Made by a program: the position numbers and the translations under genes
In this document: positions 8,557-17,414 of the stretch, in pieces
Position numbering within the stretch: the stretch's first letter is position 1
Layout of the letters: each line of letters opens with the position of its first letter
Notes under the pieces: model-generated
Database searches by the model: none
Told to the model about the DNA's origin: nothing
Seen by the model: only the letters and a program-made list of their open reading frames with translations
Assembly (NCBI GenBank): GCA_965224015.1
Contig: OZ245032.1
Span: 1,984,001-2,048,000 of the forward strand
Direction of reading: 5' to 3'
Origin: CBDCVD01 sp965224015
Lineage (GTDB): Bacteria > Pseudomonadota > Alphaproteobacteria > Rhizobiales > CBDCVD01
DNA: 64,000 bases

Positions 8557-9065
8557 ATAACCGGGATCGTGCCTGCGGCAACGGAGTCGATGGTTCCGAC
8601 ACCTGTTTGGCGAAAGCCGCATTTCTCGTGCAGGCGCTGGGACGCATGATTGTCATCACGGCTCGACGAGACTATTAAAGGCAGCACCAGCATTTCGAAC
8701 CCGAACGCAATCACTGGCGGCAGAGCCTCGCTCATATAGCCCCGTTGCCAATAAGGCTGACCCAGCCAGAACCCGAGCTCTTTTTGGCGTTTCTCACCAC
8801 ACGGATGGAGTCCCGTTAAGCCCATGAACAAATCGTCATGGGTTCTGGTAATCGCAAATACAACAGTTTCCGCTGCGCTGGCGACGCGCTCAAGAAAAGC
8901 CTGTGCGTCATCTTCCCCATAAGGATGCGGAACGCTCCCCAGCATGCGTGCAATATTCCAATTGTTTAACAAACGGACCATATCCGGCACGTCACCATCA
9001 TCGACCGGGCGCAAAACCAGACGCGGGGAGCGCAATCGTGTTATCGCTTGATCCTGTGGCACCAT
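8508..9065 (-). CDS. GNAT-family N-acetyltransferase (RimJ/RimL-like)
   Basis: 185 residues typical of the Acetyltransf_3 group that uses acetyl-CoA to modify amino groups of proteins or small molecules. Seen: N-terminal TPRL-type entry (ITRLRSPRLVLRPVDDGDVP), LGFWLGQPYWQRGYMSEALP as the acetyl-CoA-binding loop, and C-terminal SQRLHEKCGFR, where N is often found instead of H. The ending FALTREDWASR is common in this family. Convergent with the symporter-kinase, overlapping it by 49 bp; both C-termini look genuine. Substrate unknown. Confidence 0.85.
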   Translation of the reverse strand: MVPQDQAITRLRSPRLVLRPVDDGDVPDMVRLLNNWNIARMLGSVPHPYGEDDAQAFLERVASAAETVVFAITRTHDDLFMGLTGLHPCGEKRQKELGFWLGQPYWQRGYMSEALPPVIAFGFEMLVLPLIVSSSRDDNHASQRLHEKCGFRQTGVGTIDSVAAGTIPVIYFALTREDWASRVNT

Positions 9066-9114
9066 AATTTGACCCCGGGTATGGATTAAGAGACTTGTTC
9101 TTGCGCTTTTCCCC

Positions 9115-9155
9115 GCTCCGTCAGAATGGTTCTATTAAGACATGACACGCTCTAG
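9115..9155 (-). repeat. Dispersed repeat D, copy 2
   Basis: CCGTCAGAATGGTTCTATTA followed by AGACATGACACGCTCTAG, nearly identical to 58173-58211. It shares its terminal CTAG with the start of repeat B at 9152. Confidence 0.75.
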
Positions 9156-9426
9156 CTGTGTAATTTCAACAGGTTATCCCTGGTAAGTTCATCGGGTGCA
9201 GGTGGCCATTCGTCTGATCATGAGAGATGTTCGATTTCTCCCGCGCTGTCAAGGGCGCTTCGCGCCGCTTTCAGCGGTTTTTAAACCCTTGACAGCGCGG
9301 GATAAATCGAAAAAAAGCAATGATCAGATGAATGGCCCGATATGGCCTTGCTGGCGGCAAAGGCCGCAATAACCCTGACTTCAGACCGGCCACTTTGAGA
9401 ACAACTTGTTGAAAGATTACATCTAG
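9152..9426 (+). repeat. Dispersed repeat B, full copy (long palindrome with inverted ends)
   Basis: 275 bp. Inverted ends CTAGCTGTGTAATTTCAACA and (reverse) CTAGATGTAATCTTTCAACA. The centre is a large hairpin: GGCCATTCGTCTGATCAT pairs with ATGATCAGATGAATGGCC, and TCGATTTCTCCCGCGCTGTC pairs with GACAGCGCGGGATAAATCGA, with smaller palindromes at the tip (GGGCGCTTCGCGCC). Other copies: 60233-60487 (minus), half copy 4837-4958, internally deleted copy 26422-26570. No coding capacity. Structure fits a non-autonomous transposable element (MITE). Confidence 0.85.
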
Positions 9427-9493
9427 CAAGCTTTTCACGTACAGGAACACAAGGCAAGATGCAACAGCAACAGCAGCAACACCCGATTGTACA

Positions 9494-10900
9494 ATGAGCG
9501 AGCAGGCCAAATTTCTTCAAGGTGACCCGTTGCGCCACGTGATCGTCATGTCGGCAAGTGCCAGCCTGGGCCTGATGTCGATCTTTATTGTCGACTTTGC
9601 CGATCTTTACTTTATTTCCTACCTCGGCGAGTCCTCCATGGCTGCCGCCGTGGGCTACGGCGGCACGATCCTGTTTTTCACCACATCAATTTCTATCGGC
9701 CTGATGATCGCCATGGGCTCCCTTGCAGCACAAAGGATCGGGCGCGGCGACACGATTGAGGCCCGACGCATGGCAACGAGTGTCCTTGCGCTTGGGGTTA
9801 TCGTCGGGGTCATGGGCTCACTGGTCGTGTGGATCTACACCCCAGAGCTCTTGGATTTGTTGGGAGCAAAAGGCCAGACCAAAGCCTTCGCCATACGTTA
9901 TCTGCGCATCATCGTGCCTACCATGGCAATCATGGTGACAGCCATGAGTTGTTCGGGTCTATTGCGGGCCCATGGAGACGCAAGGCGGCCGATGAATGCC
10001 ACGCTCATTGCTGGCGCTGTCAACGGTGTGCTTGATCCTATTCTCATTTTTGGCCTTGATTTGGGCCTGGACGGGGCGGCCTATGCGTCAGCTTGTGCGC
10101 GCTTGGCTATGGCCTATTTTACGGTCATGCCGATTATTAAGCATTACGGCGGCTTTGCGCCGCTGCGGCTTACGGCATTTATTGGAGATTTGCGCCCTAT
10201 TCTGGCGATCGCTATTCCCGCTGTTTTGACCAATATCGCCACGCCGGTGGGCAATTTTATTGTCACACGCGCTGTTGCGGATTTTGGCGATGGTGCCGTT
10301 GCAGGTTATTCGGTGGTTGGCCGCCTTATTCCGCTGGCATTCTCGTTGGTTTTTGCACTCTCTGGTGCTGTTGGTCCGATCATCGGTCAAAACTTTGGCG
10401 CACGAAACTATGCCCGGGTCAACGAGACGATTCTGAAATCGTTACTCTTTGCTGCCGCCTATACTCTGGTCGTATGGGTGATTTTAGTTCTAGCGTGGGA
10501 GTTTTTTGCCGTCCAATTCAACGTCAAGGACGAAGGCCGTGCCGTCATATTCGCTTTTTGCGCCATCGTTGCGCCGATGTTTTTCTTTAACGGTGCGCTT
10601 TTTGTCGCGAATGCGGCATTTAACAATCTCAATCGTGCTACCTGGTCCACCCTGGTCAATTGGGCCCGCAACACTATCGGCATTGTGCCATTCGTGTGGA
10701 TTGGCGCCGCCTGGGGTGGGGCGCCCGGGGTGCTTGTTGGTCAGGCGGTGGGAGGAATCGTATTTGCCCTTATCGCTGTATTTTTAGCGCTTTATCTGGT
10801 GCGGGCCTATGGTGAGGGACGCCTTGACCCGGAGGAGCACTGGCGGCTCCATTGGGGCCATGCCCGGGCGCATGCGCCGTTTAGTTCCCCGCGCGGATAA
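9494..10900 (+). CDS. MATE-family multidrug/toxin efflux transporter
   Basis: 468 residues with about 12 membrane helices in two homologous halves, the MatE arrangement. N-terminal RHVIVMSASASLGLMSIF, the first-half loop LLRAHGDARRPMNATLIAGA and second-half GPIIGQNFGARNYARVNET are the family signatures. MATE pumps export cationic drugs or metabolites using Na+ or H+ gradients. It is followed, same direction, by a PadR regulator and an RND pump, so the three may form one efflux locus, although a 195-bp gap with its own promoter-like boxes separates it from padR. ATG at 9494; the upstream DNA is repeat B. Confidence 0.92.
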   Translation: MSEQAKFLQGDPLRHVIVMSASASLGLMSIFIVDFADLYFISYLGESSMAAAVGYGGTILFFTTSISIGLMIAMGSLAAQRIGRGDTIEARRMATSVLALGVIVGVMGSLVVWIYTPELLDLLGAKGQTKAFAIRYLRIIVPTMAIMVTAMSCSGLLRAHGDARRPMNATLIAGAVNGVLDPILIFGLDLGLDGAAYASACARLAMAYFTVMPIIKHYGGFAPLRLTAFIGDLRPILAIAIPAVLTNIATPVGNFIVTRAVADFGDGAVAGYSVVGRLIPLAFSLVFALSGAVGPIIGQNFGARNYARVNETILKSLLFAAAYTLVVWVILVLAWEFFAVQFNVKDEGRAVIFAFCAIVAPMFFFNGALFVANAAFNNLNRATWSTLVNWARNTIGIVPFVWIGAAWGGAPGVLVGQAVGGIVFALIAVFLALYLVRAYGEGRLDPEEHWRLHWGHARAHAPFSSPRG

Positions 10901-10937
10901 ATAATTATAATTAATATATCGAGTCAGCATATAAAAC

Positions 10938-10965
10938 TTGACTATATAATGGATTGGTATATTGT
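10938..10965 (+). promoter_or_regulatory. Candidate promoter of the PadR/RND genes
   Basis: TTGACT at 10938-10943, a 16-bp spacer and TATTGT at 10960-10965, in an A+T-rich stretch upstream of padR. Resembles a sigma-70 promoter; the sequence also holds partial dyads that could serve PadR. Prediction only. Confidence 0.35.
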
Positions 10966-11011
10966 ATGTCGGCTGATAGCTGGAAACGCCTATTGACCAC
11001 CTGCTCAGCCC

Positions 11012-11037
11012 GCTAGAGCGTGTCATGTTTTTTAATA
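11012..11037 (+). repeat. Dispersed repeat D, copy 3
   Basis: CTAGAGCGTGTCATGTTTTTTAATAG, lying in the padR leader. Its preceding GGAAACGCCTATTGACCACCTG at 10982 matches the sequence at 34299. Confidence 0.65.
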
Positions 11038-11094
11038 GCGAAGCCCCGCTGTTTGCAAGCGCCATTGTCACGACACGTGTGTGGAGATGAAGCG

Positions 11095-11643
11095 ATGAAC
11101 ATTCGAACCCTGTGCCTGGGAATTCTCAGCTTTGGGGATGCCACAGGCTACAAGATTCGCAAATTGTCAACGGAAGGAGAATATAGCTATTTCGTTGATG
11201 CAAGTTTTGGGGCGATTTATCCCGCACTGGCAAAGCTGCATAGTGAAGAATTGGTTACCTATCGATACGAAACCCAGAGCGGAAAACCGGCACGCAAGGT
11301 CTATTCCATCACGGCCGCCGGCCGCAAGGCCTTTGACGATGCGCTTGCCGAACAACCTGGGCCGGACATATTTCGCTCGGAATTTCTGTTTTTGATGCTC
11401 TGCGCGGAGATGATGCCTCCTGAACTTGTGACGCAACGTCTGAACGAGCGCCTCGTGGCCATTGAGCAGGGGATCAAAACCCTACAGACTTTGCGCGAAA
11501 ACTGTGCATCGTTGACAAGTCAGTGGACGGCCGACTACGGCATATGCTGTTACACGGCGTCGCGGGACTTTGTTCTTCGCGAGCGTAGCCGCATTGAAGA
11601 AATCGCAGGGTCGCGTATTGCAACCCGACAGGCTGCAGAGTAG
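11095..11643 (+). CDS. PadR-family transcriptional regulator
   Basis: 182 residues. Winged helix at the N-terminus with the PadR core FVDASFGAIYPALAKLHSEE and the wing RKVYSITAAGRKAF, followed by a helical C-terminal dimerisation domain of the Vir_act_alpha_C type. PadR proteins repress detoxification and efflux genes and are relieved by phenolics or drugs. Start at 11095 has GTGGAGATGAAGCG before it; the upstream alternative at 11020 lies in repeat D. It lies 40 bp before an RND operon, which is the probable target. Confidence 0.9.
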   Translation: MNIRTLCLGILSFGDATGYKIRKLSTEGEYSYFVDASFGAIYPALAKLHSEELVTYRYETQSGKPARKVYSITAAGRKAFDDALAEQPGPDIFRSEFLFLMLCAEMMPPELVTQRLNERLVAIEQGIKTLQTLRENCASLTSQWTADYGICCYTASRDFVLRERSRIEEIAGSRIATRQAAE

Positions 11644-11683
11644 TTTTCAGGGCTGACCCAATTTTACCGGACAGAGAACAGCA

Positions 11684-12808
11684 GTGGGCATCAAATCATC
11701 ACATTTTATTGCGCTGTGCATTACCGTGGGGCTGGGCATATGGATGTTTTCGGGAGAGGTCGTCATCAGTGGCATCGGTAACGGACCAGCGCAGGCGTCA
11801 GATACCAGGGAAAGTCCAGAGGCGGCAAAGCCATCAGACGCTTCTGAGGACACGCGCTTTCGCGTACGTACCCAACATGTCAAGGCGCAAGAACGCCAAC
11901 AGACGCTCACCATCCGCGGGCGCACACAGGCTTTGTCCCGGGTTGGCGTGCGCGCCGAAACAGCAGGCGTGCTGGTGCGTCGCGCATTTAAAAAAGGCCA
12001 GCGGGTCGAGCGAAACGATGTCCTGTGCGCGTTGGATGAAGGTGCCCGGGCGGCGTCCGTGACACAAGCAAAAACCGCCCTGGAAAAGGCGCAACGGGAT
12101 CTTGATGTGGCGCTCGGGTTGCAGAAAAAGGGGTACATGACCGCAACCCAGGTGCGTGCAAGCCGTGCCGCCACGGACGGCGCCAAGGCGGCCCTTGAAC
12201 AGGCCGAGCTCGAGTTGTCCCGAATTCTCGTCCGAGCGCCCATTTCCGGCACGATCATCGATCCCGTGGCCGAGCAGGGCGATCGCCTGGCGATCGGCGC
12301 GCTTTGTGCAACGATTGTGAGCCTGGATCCGATGCTGTTCGTCGGCCAGGTCGCCGAGCGGGACCTGAACGTTGTAAAAACCGGTATGACCGCTTCCGTC
12401 ATACCGATCGGCGGCAAGGCCGTGATGGGCAAGATCACCTATGTTTCACCCTCCGCGGAGGAGAGCACCAGAACGTTTCGTGTGGAAGCCACAATCCCAA
12501 ATGACGCGCGGGTTATCGCCGACGGTATTACAGCCCGTGCCATCGTTACGCTTGCTCCCAAATCCAGCCACCTGCTGCCTCAATCCGCGCTGGTACTGGC
12601 TGATGACGGGCGGGTTGGTGCACGGGTTGTCGCGCAGGGCAAGGCTATGTTCGTCCCCTTGACGATTCTCAGTGATGCCCGCGATGGCGTATGGGTGTCG
12701 GGGCTTCCTGAGGACGCGGAAGTCATTGTTGTTGGTCAGCATTATGTGGTGGATGCACAACCGGTCCTGACAGTTCCTGTCAGTTCCCAGGAGTCAGCCC
12801 CCCGATGA
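11684..12808 (+). CDS. RND efflux periplasmic adaptor (membrane fusion protein)
   Basis: 374 residues. N-terminal signal/anchor helix (about 6-28), then lipoyl-like half motifs (GVRAETAGVLVRRAFKKGQR and LVRAPISGTIIDPVAEQGDR) flanking a coiled-coil hairpin (about 125-185), then beta-barrel and membrane-proximal domains. HlyD/MexA type: bridges an inner-membrane RND pump to an outer-membrane channel. GTG start at 11684, the first good codon before the signal segment. Stops in a 4-bp overlap with the pump gene. No TolC-like gene nearby, so the outer-membrane partner is elsewhere. Confidence 0.92.
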   Translation: MGIKSSHFIALCITVGLGIWMFSGEVVISGIGNGPAQASDTRESPEAAKPSDASEDTRFRVRTQHVKAQERQQTLTIRGRTQALSRVGVRAETAGVLVRRAFKKGQRVERNDVLCALDEGARAASVTQAKTALEKAQRDLDVALGLQKKGYMTATQVRASRAATDGAKAALEQAELELSRILVRAPISGTIIDPVAEQGDRLAIGALCATIVSLDPMLFVGQVAERDLNVVKTGMTASVIPIGGKAVMGKITYVSPSAEESTRTFRVEATIPNDARVIADGITARAIVTLAPKSSHLLPQSALVLADDGRVGARVVAQGKAMFVPLTILSDARDGVWVSGLPEDAEVIVVGQHYVVDAQPVLTVPVSSQESAPR

Positions 12809-15800
12809 ATGCGCTAGAGGCTATACTGAGGCGACCACGTCTGGTCATCACCATGATGATCGTTATTGTCGCCACCGGAGTGCTCTCATATATTAACGTG
12901 CCCAAGGAGGCCAATCCTGACATTGACGTGCCGGTCTATATTATATCCGTGATGCAAGCGGGGATTTCCCCCGAGGATTCGGTGCGCCTGTTGGTCAAAC
13001 CCATGGAGACCAAGCTCAGTGGTCTTGAAGGGCTAAAAGAAATCACCGCAACCGCTGGAGAGGGTTACGCAGCGGTTGTTCTTGAGTTTAATGTCGGCGT
13101 GGATCAGGACGCGACCCTTGCGGACATTCGTGACAAACTGGATCAGGCCCAGGCGCAGTTTCCCGCCGATGCAGAAGAGGCAACCATTGCGGAAACCAAT
13201 TTCAGCCTGGTTCCAACAATTGTCGTGGCCCTGTCGGGTGAGGTGCCCGAACGCACCCTCTATCGTCATGCCAAAGACCTGGCGGACCAGATTGAGGCTC
13301 TGCCGATGGTGCTTGAGGCCAATCTAAAGGGCACCCGCGAGGAAGTCCTTGAAGTCATAATCGATAACACCAAGTTGGAGGCCTATGGCATCACTCAGGG
13401 CGAGATTGTCAATGCCCTGCAGCAAAATAACAAGCTCATTCCTGCCGGATCTCTCGACAATGACCAGGGACGTTTTAACGTCAAGGTTCCCGGATTGATT
13501 GCCAGTTGGCGAGATGTTGCCAGTCTGCCCATTCGCGCGAGCGGCGATGGGATCGTGACCGTTGGTGAGCTAACGGAAATCCGGCGCACATTCAAGGACG
13601 CTGAGACCTTTACCCGCATCAATGGCCGTCCGGCATTTGCCATTGAAGTTATCAAGCGCATTGGCGAAAACATTATTGAAAACAACGCCGCCGTCCGTTC
13701 CCTTGTTGAAGACATCAGCAAGGATTGGCCAAGCTCCATTCATATTGATTTTATGCTCGACCAGTCGACCTTTATCGGCGAAGTGCTTGGCTCCTTGCAG
13801 TCCGCTATCCTGACAGCAATCTCCCTTGTCATGATCCTTGTGGTTGCCTCTTTGGGGCTACGCTCGGGTCTTTTTGTCGGTGTTGCCATCCCCACCTCTC
13901 TCATGACAGGCTTTTTGATTCTTGGCCTGATGGGCACCACCGTCAATATGATGGTGCTGTTTGGTTTGGTTCTTACCGTGGGTATGCTTGTCGATGGGGC
14001 GATTGTCATCGTTGAATACGCCGATCGCAAGATCGCCGAGGGCCTGGCCCGTCGTGAGGCTTACATTCGCGCCGCAAGGCTGATGTTCTGGCCGATTGTC
14101 ACGTCGACGGCGACGACTTTGGCGGCGTTTTTACCCATGTTGTTCTGGCCGGGCGTCCCTGGCGAGTTCATGAGTTACCTGCCCTTCATGGTTATCATTG
14201 TGCTGTCCGCATCCCTGATGACGGCTTTGATTTTTCTGCCGGTAACCGGAGGTTTGCTGGCGCGCAAGAGGGCGCGGCCAGAGGAACAGCGTCTGGCCAA
14301 GCGACTGGCGGACGCCGAGGCGTTCGACAAACGGGATGTTCGTGGGCTGGCCGGCGTGTATGTGCGGCTTTTGTCTCGCATCATTAAAACACCCATTGTT
14401 GTGCTACTGTTTGTCATCGCCGGGGCCGTGGCGATTCTTTACATCTATGCGCAGAACAATAGTGGGGGCGAGTTTTTTGTTGAGGAGGAGCCGGACGTTG
14501 CGGTTGCCTTTGTCTCCGCGCGTGGCAATCTGGCGGCGCGGGAGAAGCTTAGCCTTATGCAAGACGTTGAAGGCGAGCTTTTGCAGGTCAAGGGCATCAA
14601 GAATTTGCTTATGACATCGGGGCGGGTAGCCAATTCGGTGATTGGGGGGGTTCAGGACAAGCCGAATGATGCCATCGGTGAATTTCAGATAGAGTTTGAA
14701 GACTATGCGATCAGGCGCAAAGCGAATCTGATCTTCGACGAAATTCGCGCGCGCACGGCAAAATACGCTGGGATTAAAGTCGAGGTGCGCAAAATCGAAG
14801 GCGGGCCCCCAACGGGCAAGAAAGTTCAGCTCCAGATTTCCTCCATCAATTACGACACTGTGCTTAAGGCAACAACGCGAACGCGCAAGGGAATCGATAC
14901 CACAATAAGCGGGTTGCGCGATGTAGAAGATACCAGGCCCCTGCCGGGTATTGAATGGCGCATTGATATCGATCGCCAGAAAGCCAGCCGTTTTGGCGCG
15001 TCCATTGCCATGGTAGGTCCCTTTTTACAGTTGGTCACCACAGGAATTCTCATTGATCACTATCGACCGGAGGACTCTGAGGATGAGGAAGAAATCCGCC
15101 TGCGTTTGCCTGTCGGCCAGCGAACGCTTGACAGGCTGAACCAAATTCGCATCCCGACCGAAAAGGGCGTCGTGCCGGCGAGCAATTTTATCACCCGTAC
15201 CGCTCAGCCAAAAGTCTCGTCCATTACCCGCAAGGACGGACTTTACGCCATTACAATCAAGGCTGATGTGATGCCCGGAGAAGACCCCAAGGACAAAATC
15301 AAGGATATCCAGGCGTGGCTTGATGGGCAGAAATGGCCCAGTAATGTGTTTTTCCGGTTTCGTGGCTCCGACGAGGAAGAAAAGGAATCACAAGCATTTC
15401 TCGGACGTGCTGCAATGGTGTCCTTGTTCTTGATGTTCATTATTCTTGTGACTCAGTTCAATAGTTTCTACCAAACCATTTTGACCCTATCGACGGTTAT
15501 TCTGGCGGTCTTTGGCGCCTTGCTCGGGATGGTCATCACGGGACAGAAGTTCTCCATCATCATGACCGGCACCGGCATCATGGCGCTCGCGGGGATCGTG
15601 GTCAATAATGCCATTGTTCTCATTGACACCTATAACCGGTTTCGCCGTCAGGGGCTTGATATTGAAAGTGCGGTGCTGAAAACCGCAACCCAAAGGGTTC
15701 GCCCCGTTTTATTGACGACGATCACGACCATCGCCGGTCTTGTTCCCATGGCAACCCAGATCAACTTCGATTTTTTTAACCGCATCACCCAAGTCGGCTC

Positions 15801-16149
15801 AATCACGTCGATCTGGTGGGTGCAATTATCGACGGCGATTATATCGGGTCTGGCATTTTCCACCGTTTTGACCCTGATAATCGTACCCACCATGCTGGCC
15901 GCCCCAAAAACCGCCATGCCGCGCGTGCGTGCCTGGGGGTACGAACATCTATGGCAACCGATTACGTGCATGATCGGGAAAGTCAGTGCAAAGCCGCAGG
16001 ATGGCACGCAAGTTGACGCGGATGCAAACGACGATGTCGTTTTTACTTCGCTGCCAGAGTTGGTTCATGTTCGCGAACAGGCTCAAGAAACAACCCCCAA
16101 TGCGGAGCCCGATAAGGCCCTCACCCTGATCAAGCAACCAGCGGAGTAA
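12805..16149 (+). CDS. RND-family efflux pump, inner-membrane permease
   Basis: 1114 residues, somewhat longer than the usual 1020-1050 because of a charged C-terminal extension (about 1050-1114). Two repeats of one helix, a large periplasmic loop and five or six helices. Helix 4 carries GMLVDGAIVIVEYADR with a single Asp where HAE1 pumps have Asp-Asp; helix 10 carries GIVVNNAIVLIDTYNR. Proton-driven export through an adaptor and outer-membrane channel. Forms a two-gene operon with the adaptor. Drug specificity cannot be predicted; the helix-4 pattern is closer to the less studied HAE subgroups than to AcrB. Confidence 0.93.
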   Translation: MNALEAILRRPRLVITMMIVIVATGVLSYINVPKEANPDIDVPVYIISVMQAGISPEDSVRLLVKPMETKLSGLEGLKEITATAGEGYAAVVLEFNVGVDQDATLADIRDKLDQAQAQFPADAEEATIAETNFSLVPTIVVALSGEVPERTLYRHAKDLADQIEALPMVLEANLKGTREEVLEVIIDNTKLEAYGITQGEIVNALQQNNKLIPAGSLDNDQGRFNVKVPGLIASWRDVASLPIRASGDGIVTVGELTEIRRTFKDAETFTRINGRPAFAIEVIKRIGENIIENNAAVRSLVEDISKDWPSSIHIDFMLDQSTFIGEVLGSLQSAILTAISLVMILVVASLGLRSGLFVGVAIPTSLMTGFLILGLMGTTVNMMVLFGLVLTVGMLVDGAIVIVEYADRKIAEGLARREAYIRAARLMFWPIVTSTATTLAAFLPMLFWPGVPGEFMSYLPFMVIIVLSASLMTALIFLPVTGGLLARKRARPEEQRLAKRLADAEAFDKRDVRGLAGVYVRLLSRIIKTPIVVLLFVIAGAVAILYIYAQNNSGGEFFVEEEPDVAVAFVSARGNLAAREKLSLMQDVEGELLQVKGIKNLLMTSGRVANSVIGGVQDKPNDAIGEFQIEFEDYAIRRKANLIFDEIRARTAKYAGIKVEVRKIEGGPPTGKKVQLQISSINYDTVLKATTRTRKGIDTTISGLRDVEDTRPLPGIEWRIDIDRQKASRFGASIAMVGPFLQLVTTGILIDHYRPEDSEDEEEIRLRLPVGQRTLDRLNQIRIPTEKGVVPASNFITRTAQPKVSSITRKDGLYAITIKADVMPGEDPKDKIKDIQAWLDGQKWPSNVFFRFRGSDEEEKESQAFLGRAAMVSLFLMFIILVTQFNSFYQTILTLSTVILAVFGALLGMVITGQKFSIIMTGTGIMALAGIVVNNAIVLIDTYNRFRRQGLDIESAVLKTATQRVRPVLLTTITTIAGLVPMATQINFDFFNRITQVGSITSIWWVQLSTAIISGLAFSTVLTLIIVPTMLAAPKTAMPRVRAWGYEHLWQPITCMIGKVSAKPQDGTQVDADANDDVVFTSLPELVHVREQAQETTPNAEPDKALTLIKQPAE

Positions 16150-16225
16150 TACCAAGGGGTTTTCCGGCTGGGCCGAGAGGCAAACGCAAAACCTCTTGTT
16201 ATTATGAGGGAAATAGCTTTTACAC

Positions 16226-16930
16226 ATGCCAAGGGTTGCCGATTCACAAACCATTTTTGGGGTTATTCTTGCCGGAGGGCGAGGGCGCCGTCTGGGGGGG
16301 ATTGACAAGGCCGACATAGTCCTTGGTGCGCGTCCACTTGTCGCCCATGTGATTGCCCGCCTGGCGCCTCAGGTTGACACCATCGCGATCAATAGCAACA
16401 GCCCCGGGGAACGCTGGACGCGGACCGGCCTGGCCGTACTTGCGGATATCATCGAAGACTTCCCAGGCCCCCTCGCCGGGATACTGGCAGGGTTACTTTG
16501 GGCGCGCAGCCTGCACCCGGGGTCTCATGTGGTCACCGTGGCGGTGGACACACCCTTTATTCCCTGTGACTTGTCTGAACATCTCTTGCGCCGTCAGGCG
16601 CGGACCAGGGCCTCAATCATTCTTGCCAAAAGCCGAGACCGGATTCATCCGGTAATCGGCCTGTGGCCGAGCACGCTTGCCGATGATCTTGATCATGCGG
16701 TTCGCACCAAGGGCACACGCAAGGTCATGGAGTGGGTTCGGCGCCATCCCCATGACTTTGCCTGCTTTGGCGATATCGTCACAGGCAAAAAACAGGATGA
16801 AACCGGAAATATCGCCATAGATCCCTTCTTTAATATCAACACCCCGGATGATCTTGAGCGCGCAAAGGCCTATGAGAGGATCATCACCGATCAAGCTCCG
16901 CATGGGCTGGAAACGTCTATTAAAACATGA
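16226..16930 (+). CDS. mobA: Molybdenum cofactor guanylyltransferase MobA
   Basis: 234 residues. Transfers GMP from GTP to molybdopterin-Mo, forming the MGD cofactor of DMSO-reductase-family enzymes. Nucleotide-binding signature AGGRGRRLGGIDKAD at residues 13-27 and the metal/GTP-site VAVDTPFIP; FFNINTPDDLERA near the end is typical. The last residues HGLETSIKT come from repeat D, as in TrmH. Convergent with the ratA-type gene, overlapping it by 11 bp inside the repeat. ATG at 16226 begins a few residues before the signature, as expected. Confidence 0.93.
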   Translation: MPRVADSQTIFGVILAGGRGRRLGGIDKADIVLGARPLVAHVIARLAPQVDTIAINSNSPGERWTRTGLAVLADIIEDFPGPLAGILAGLLWARSLHPGSHVVTVAVDTPFIPCDLSEHLLRRQARTRASIILAKSRDRIHPVIGLWPSTLADDLDHAVRTKGTRKVMEWVRRHPHDFACFGDIVTGKKQDETGNIAIDPFFNINTPDDLERAKAYERIITDQAPHGLETSIKT

Positions 16931-16940
16931 CACGCTGTAA
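16910..16940 (+). repeat. Dispersed repeat D, copy 4 (shared 3' ends of mobA and ratA)
   Basis: GGAAACGTCTATTAAAACAT followed by GACACGCTGTAAG. On the plus strand it encodes the MobA ending TSIKT plus stop; on the minus strand it encodes the ending RVMF plus stop of the coenzyme-Q-binding-like protein. One element therefore terminates two convergent reading frames. Confidence 0.8.
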
Positions 16941-17414
16941 GGGCGTTCTTTGTTGAGAAAGCGCATCAGCGCGGGCAACAAAAGCCTGTTCGTAACGGTA
17001 GAAAAAGCGATCAAAAAACGACCTGATGAAAACTCCCAACAATCGGTTTTTGAGTTCATAATCAAGAAAAAAGTCAATCTCGCAACCGTCTGTACCGTCG
17101 TTACCGGTGGCGCTACGAAACACCCAGCGATTGTCCAGAGCTTTAAAGGGGCCCGAAATCTGGGTTGAGCGAATGGTCAGTTTCGATCGCTCAAGCCGCA
17201 CCTTGCAGGTGATTGTTTCTCGTAGAGCTTTATAGGCGACAACCATATCGGTAACAAGCATCTGCGCCTCACCGGCCTCGTCTTCCCGCCGGGACCGCAC
17301 CGTCAGGGAACTGCACTGGGGCACGAATTCAGGATATTGCTCCACATCGGCAACAAGGTCGAACATGGCCGCGGGCGTGTGCGTAACAAATGTGGACGTG
17401 GTGAATGCGCTCAT
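16920..17414 (-). CDS. RatA/Coq10-type START-domain protein (coenzyme Q-binding)
   Basis: 164 residues of the polyketide cyclase/START fold (SRPBCC). Seen: VTHTPAAMFDLVADVEQYPE at the start, the FVPQCSSLTV strand, FKALDNRWVFR and C-terminal helix FIRSFFDRFFYRYEQAFVAR. Alphaproteobacterial members are homologues of yeast Coq10, a ubiquinone-binding chaperone, and of E. coli RatA. Translationally coupled to lipA (4-bp overlap). The last few residues (TPLQRVMF) are repeat-encoded. Confidence 0.88.
   Translation of the reverse strand: MSAFTTSTFVTHTPAAMFDLVADVEQYPEFVPQCSSLTVRSRREDEAGEAQMLVTDMVVAYKALRETITCKVRLERSKLTIRSTQISGPFKALDNRWVFRSATGNDGTDGCEIDFFLDYELKNRLLGVFIRSFFDRFFYRYEQAFVARADALSQQRTPLQRVMF

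Noticed and set aside
11647..12438. 263-codon open frame on the minus strand
   Set aside because: Antisense to the RND adaptor gene; Ser/Arg/Thr-rich nonsense translation.
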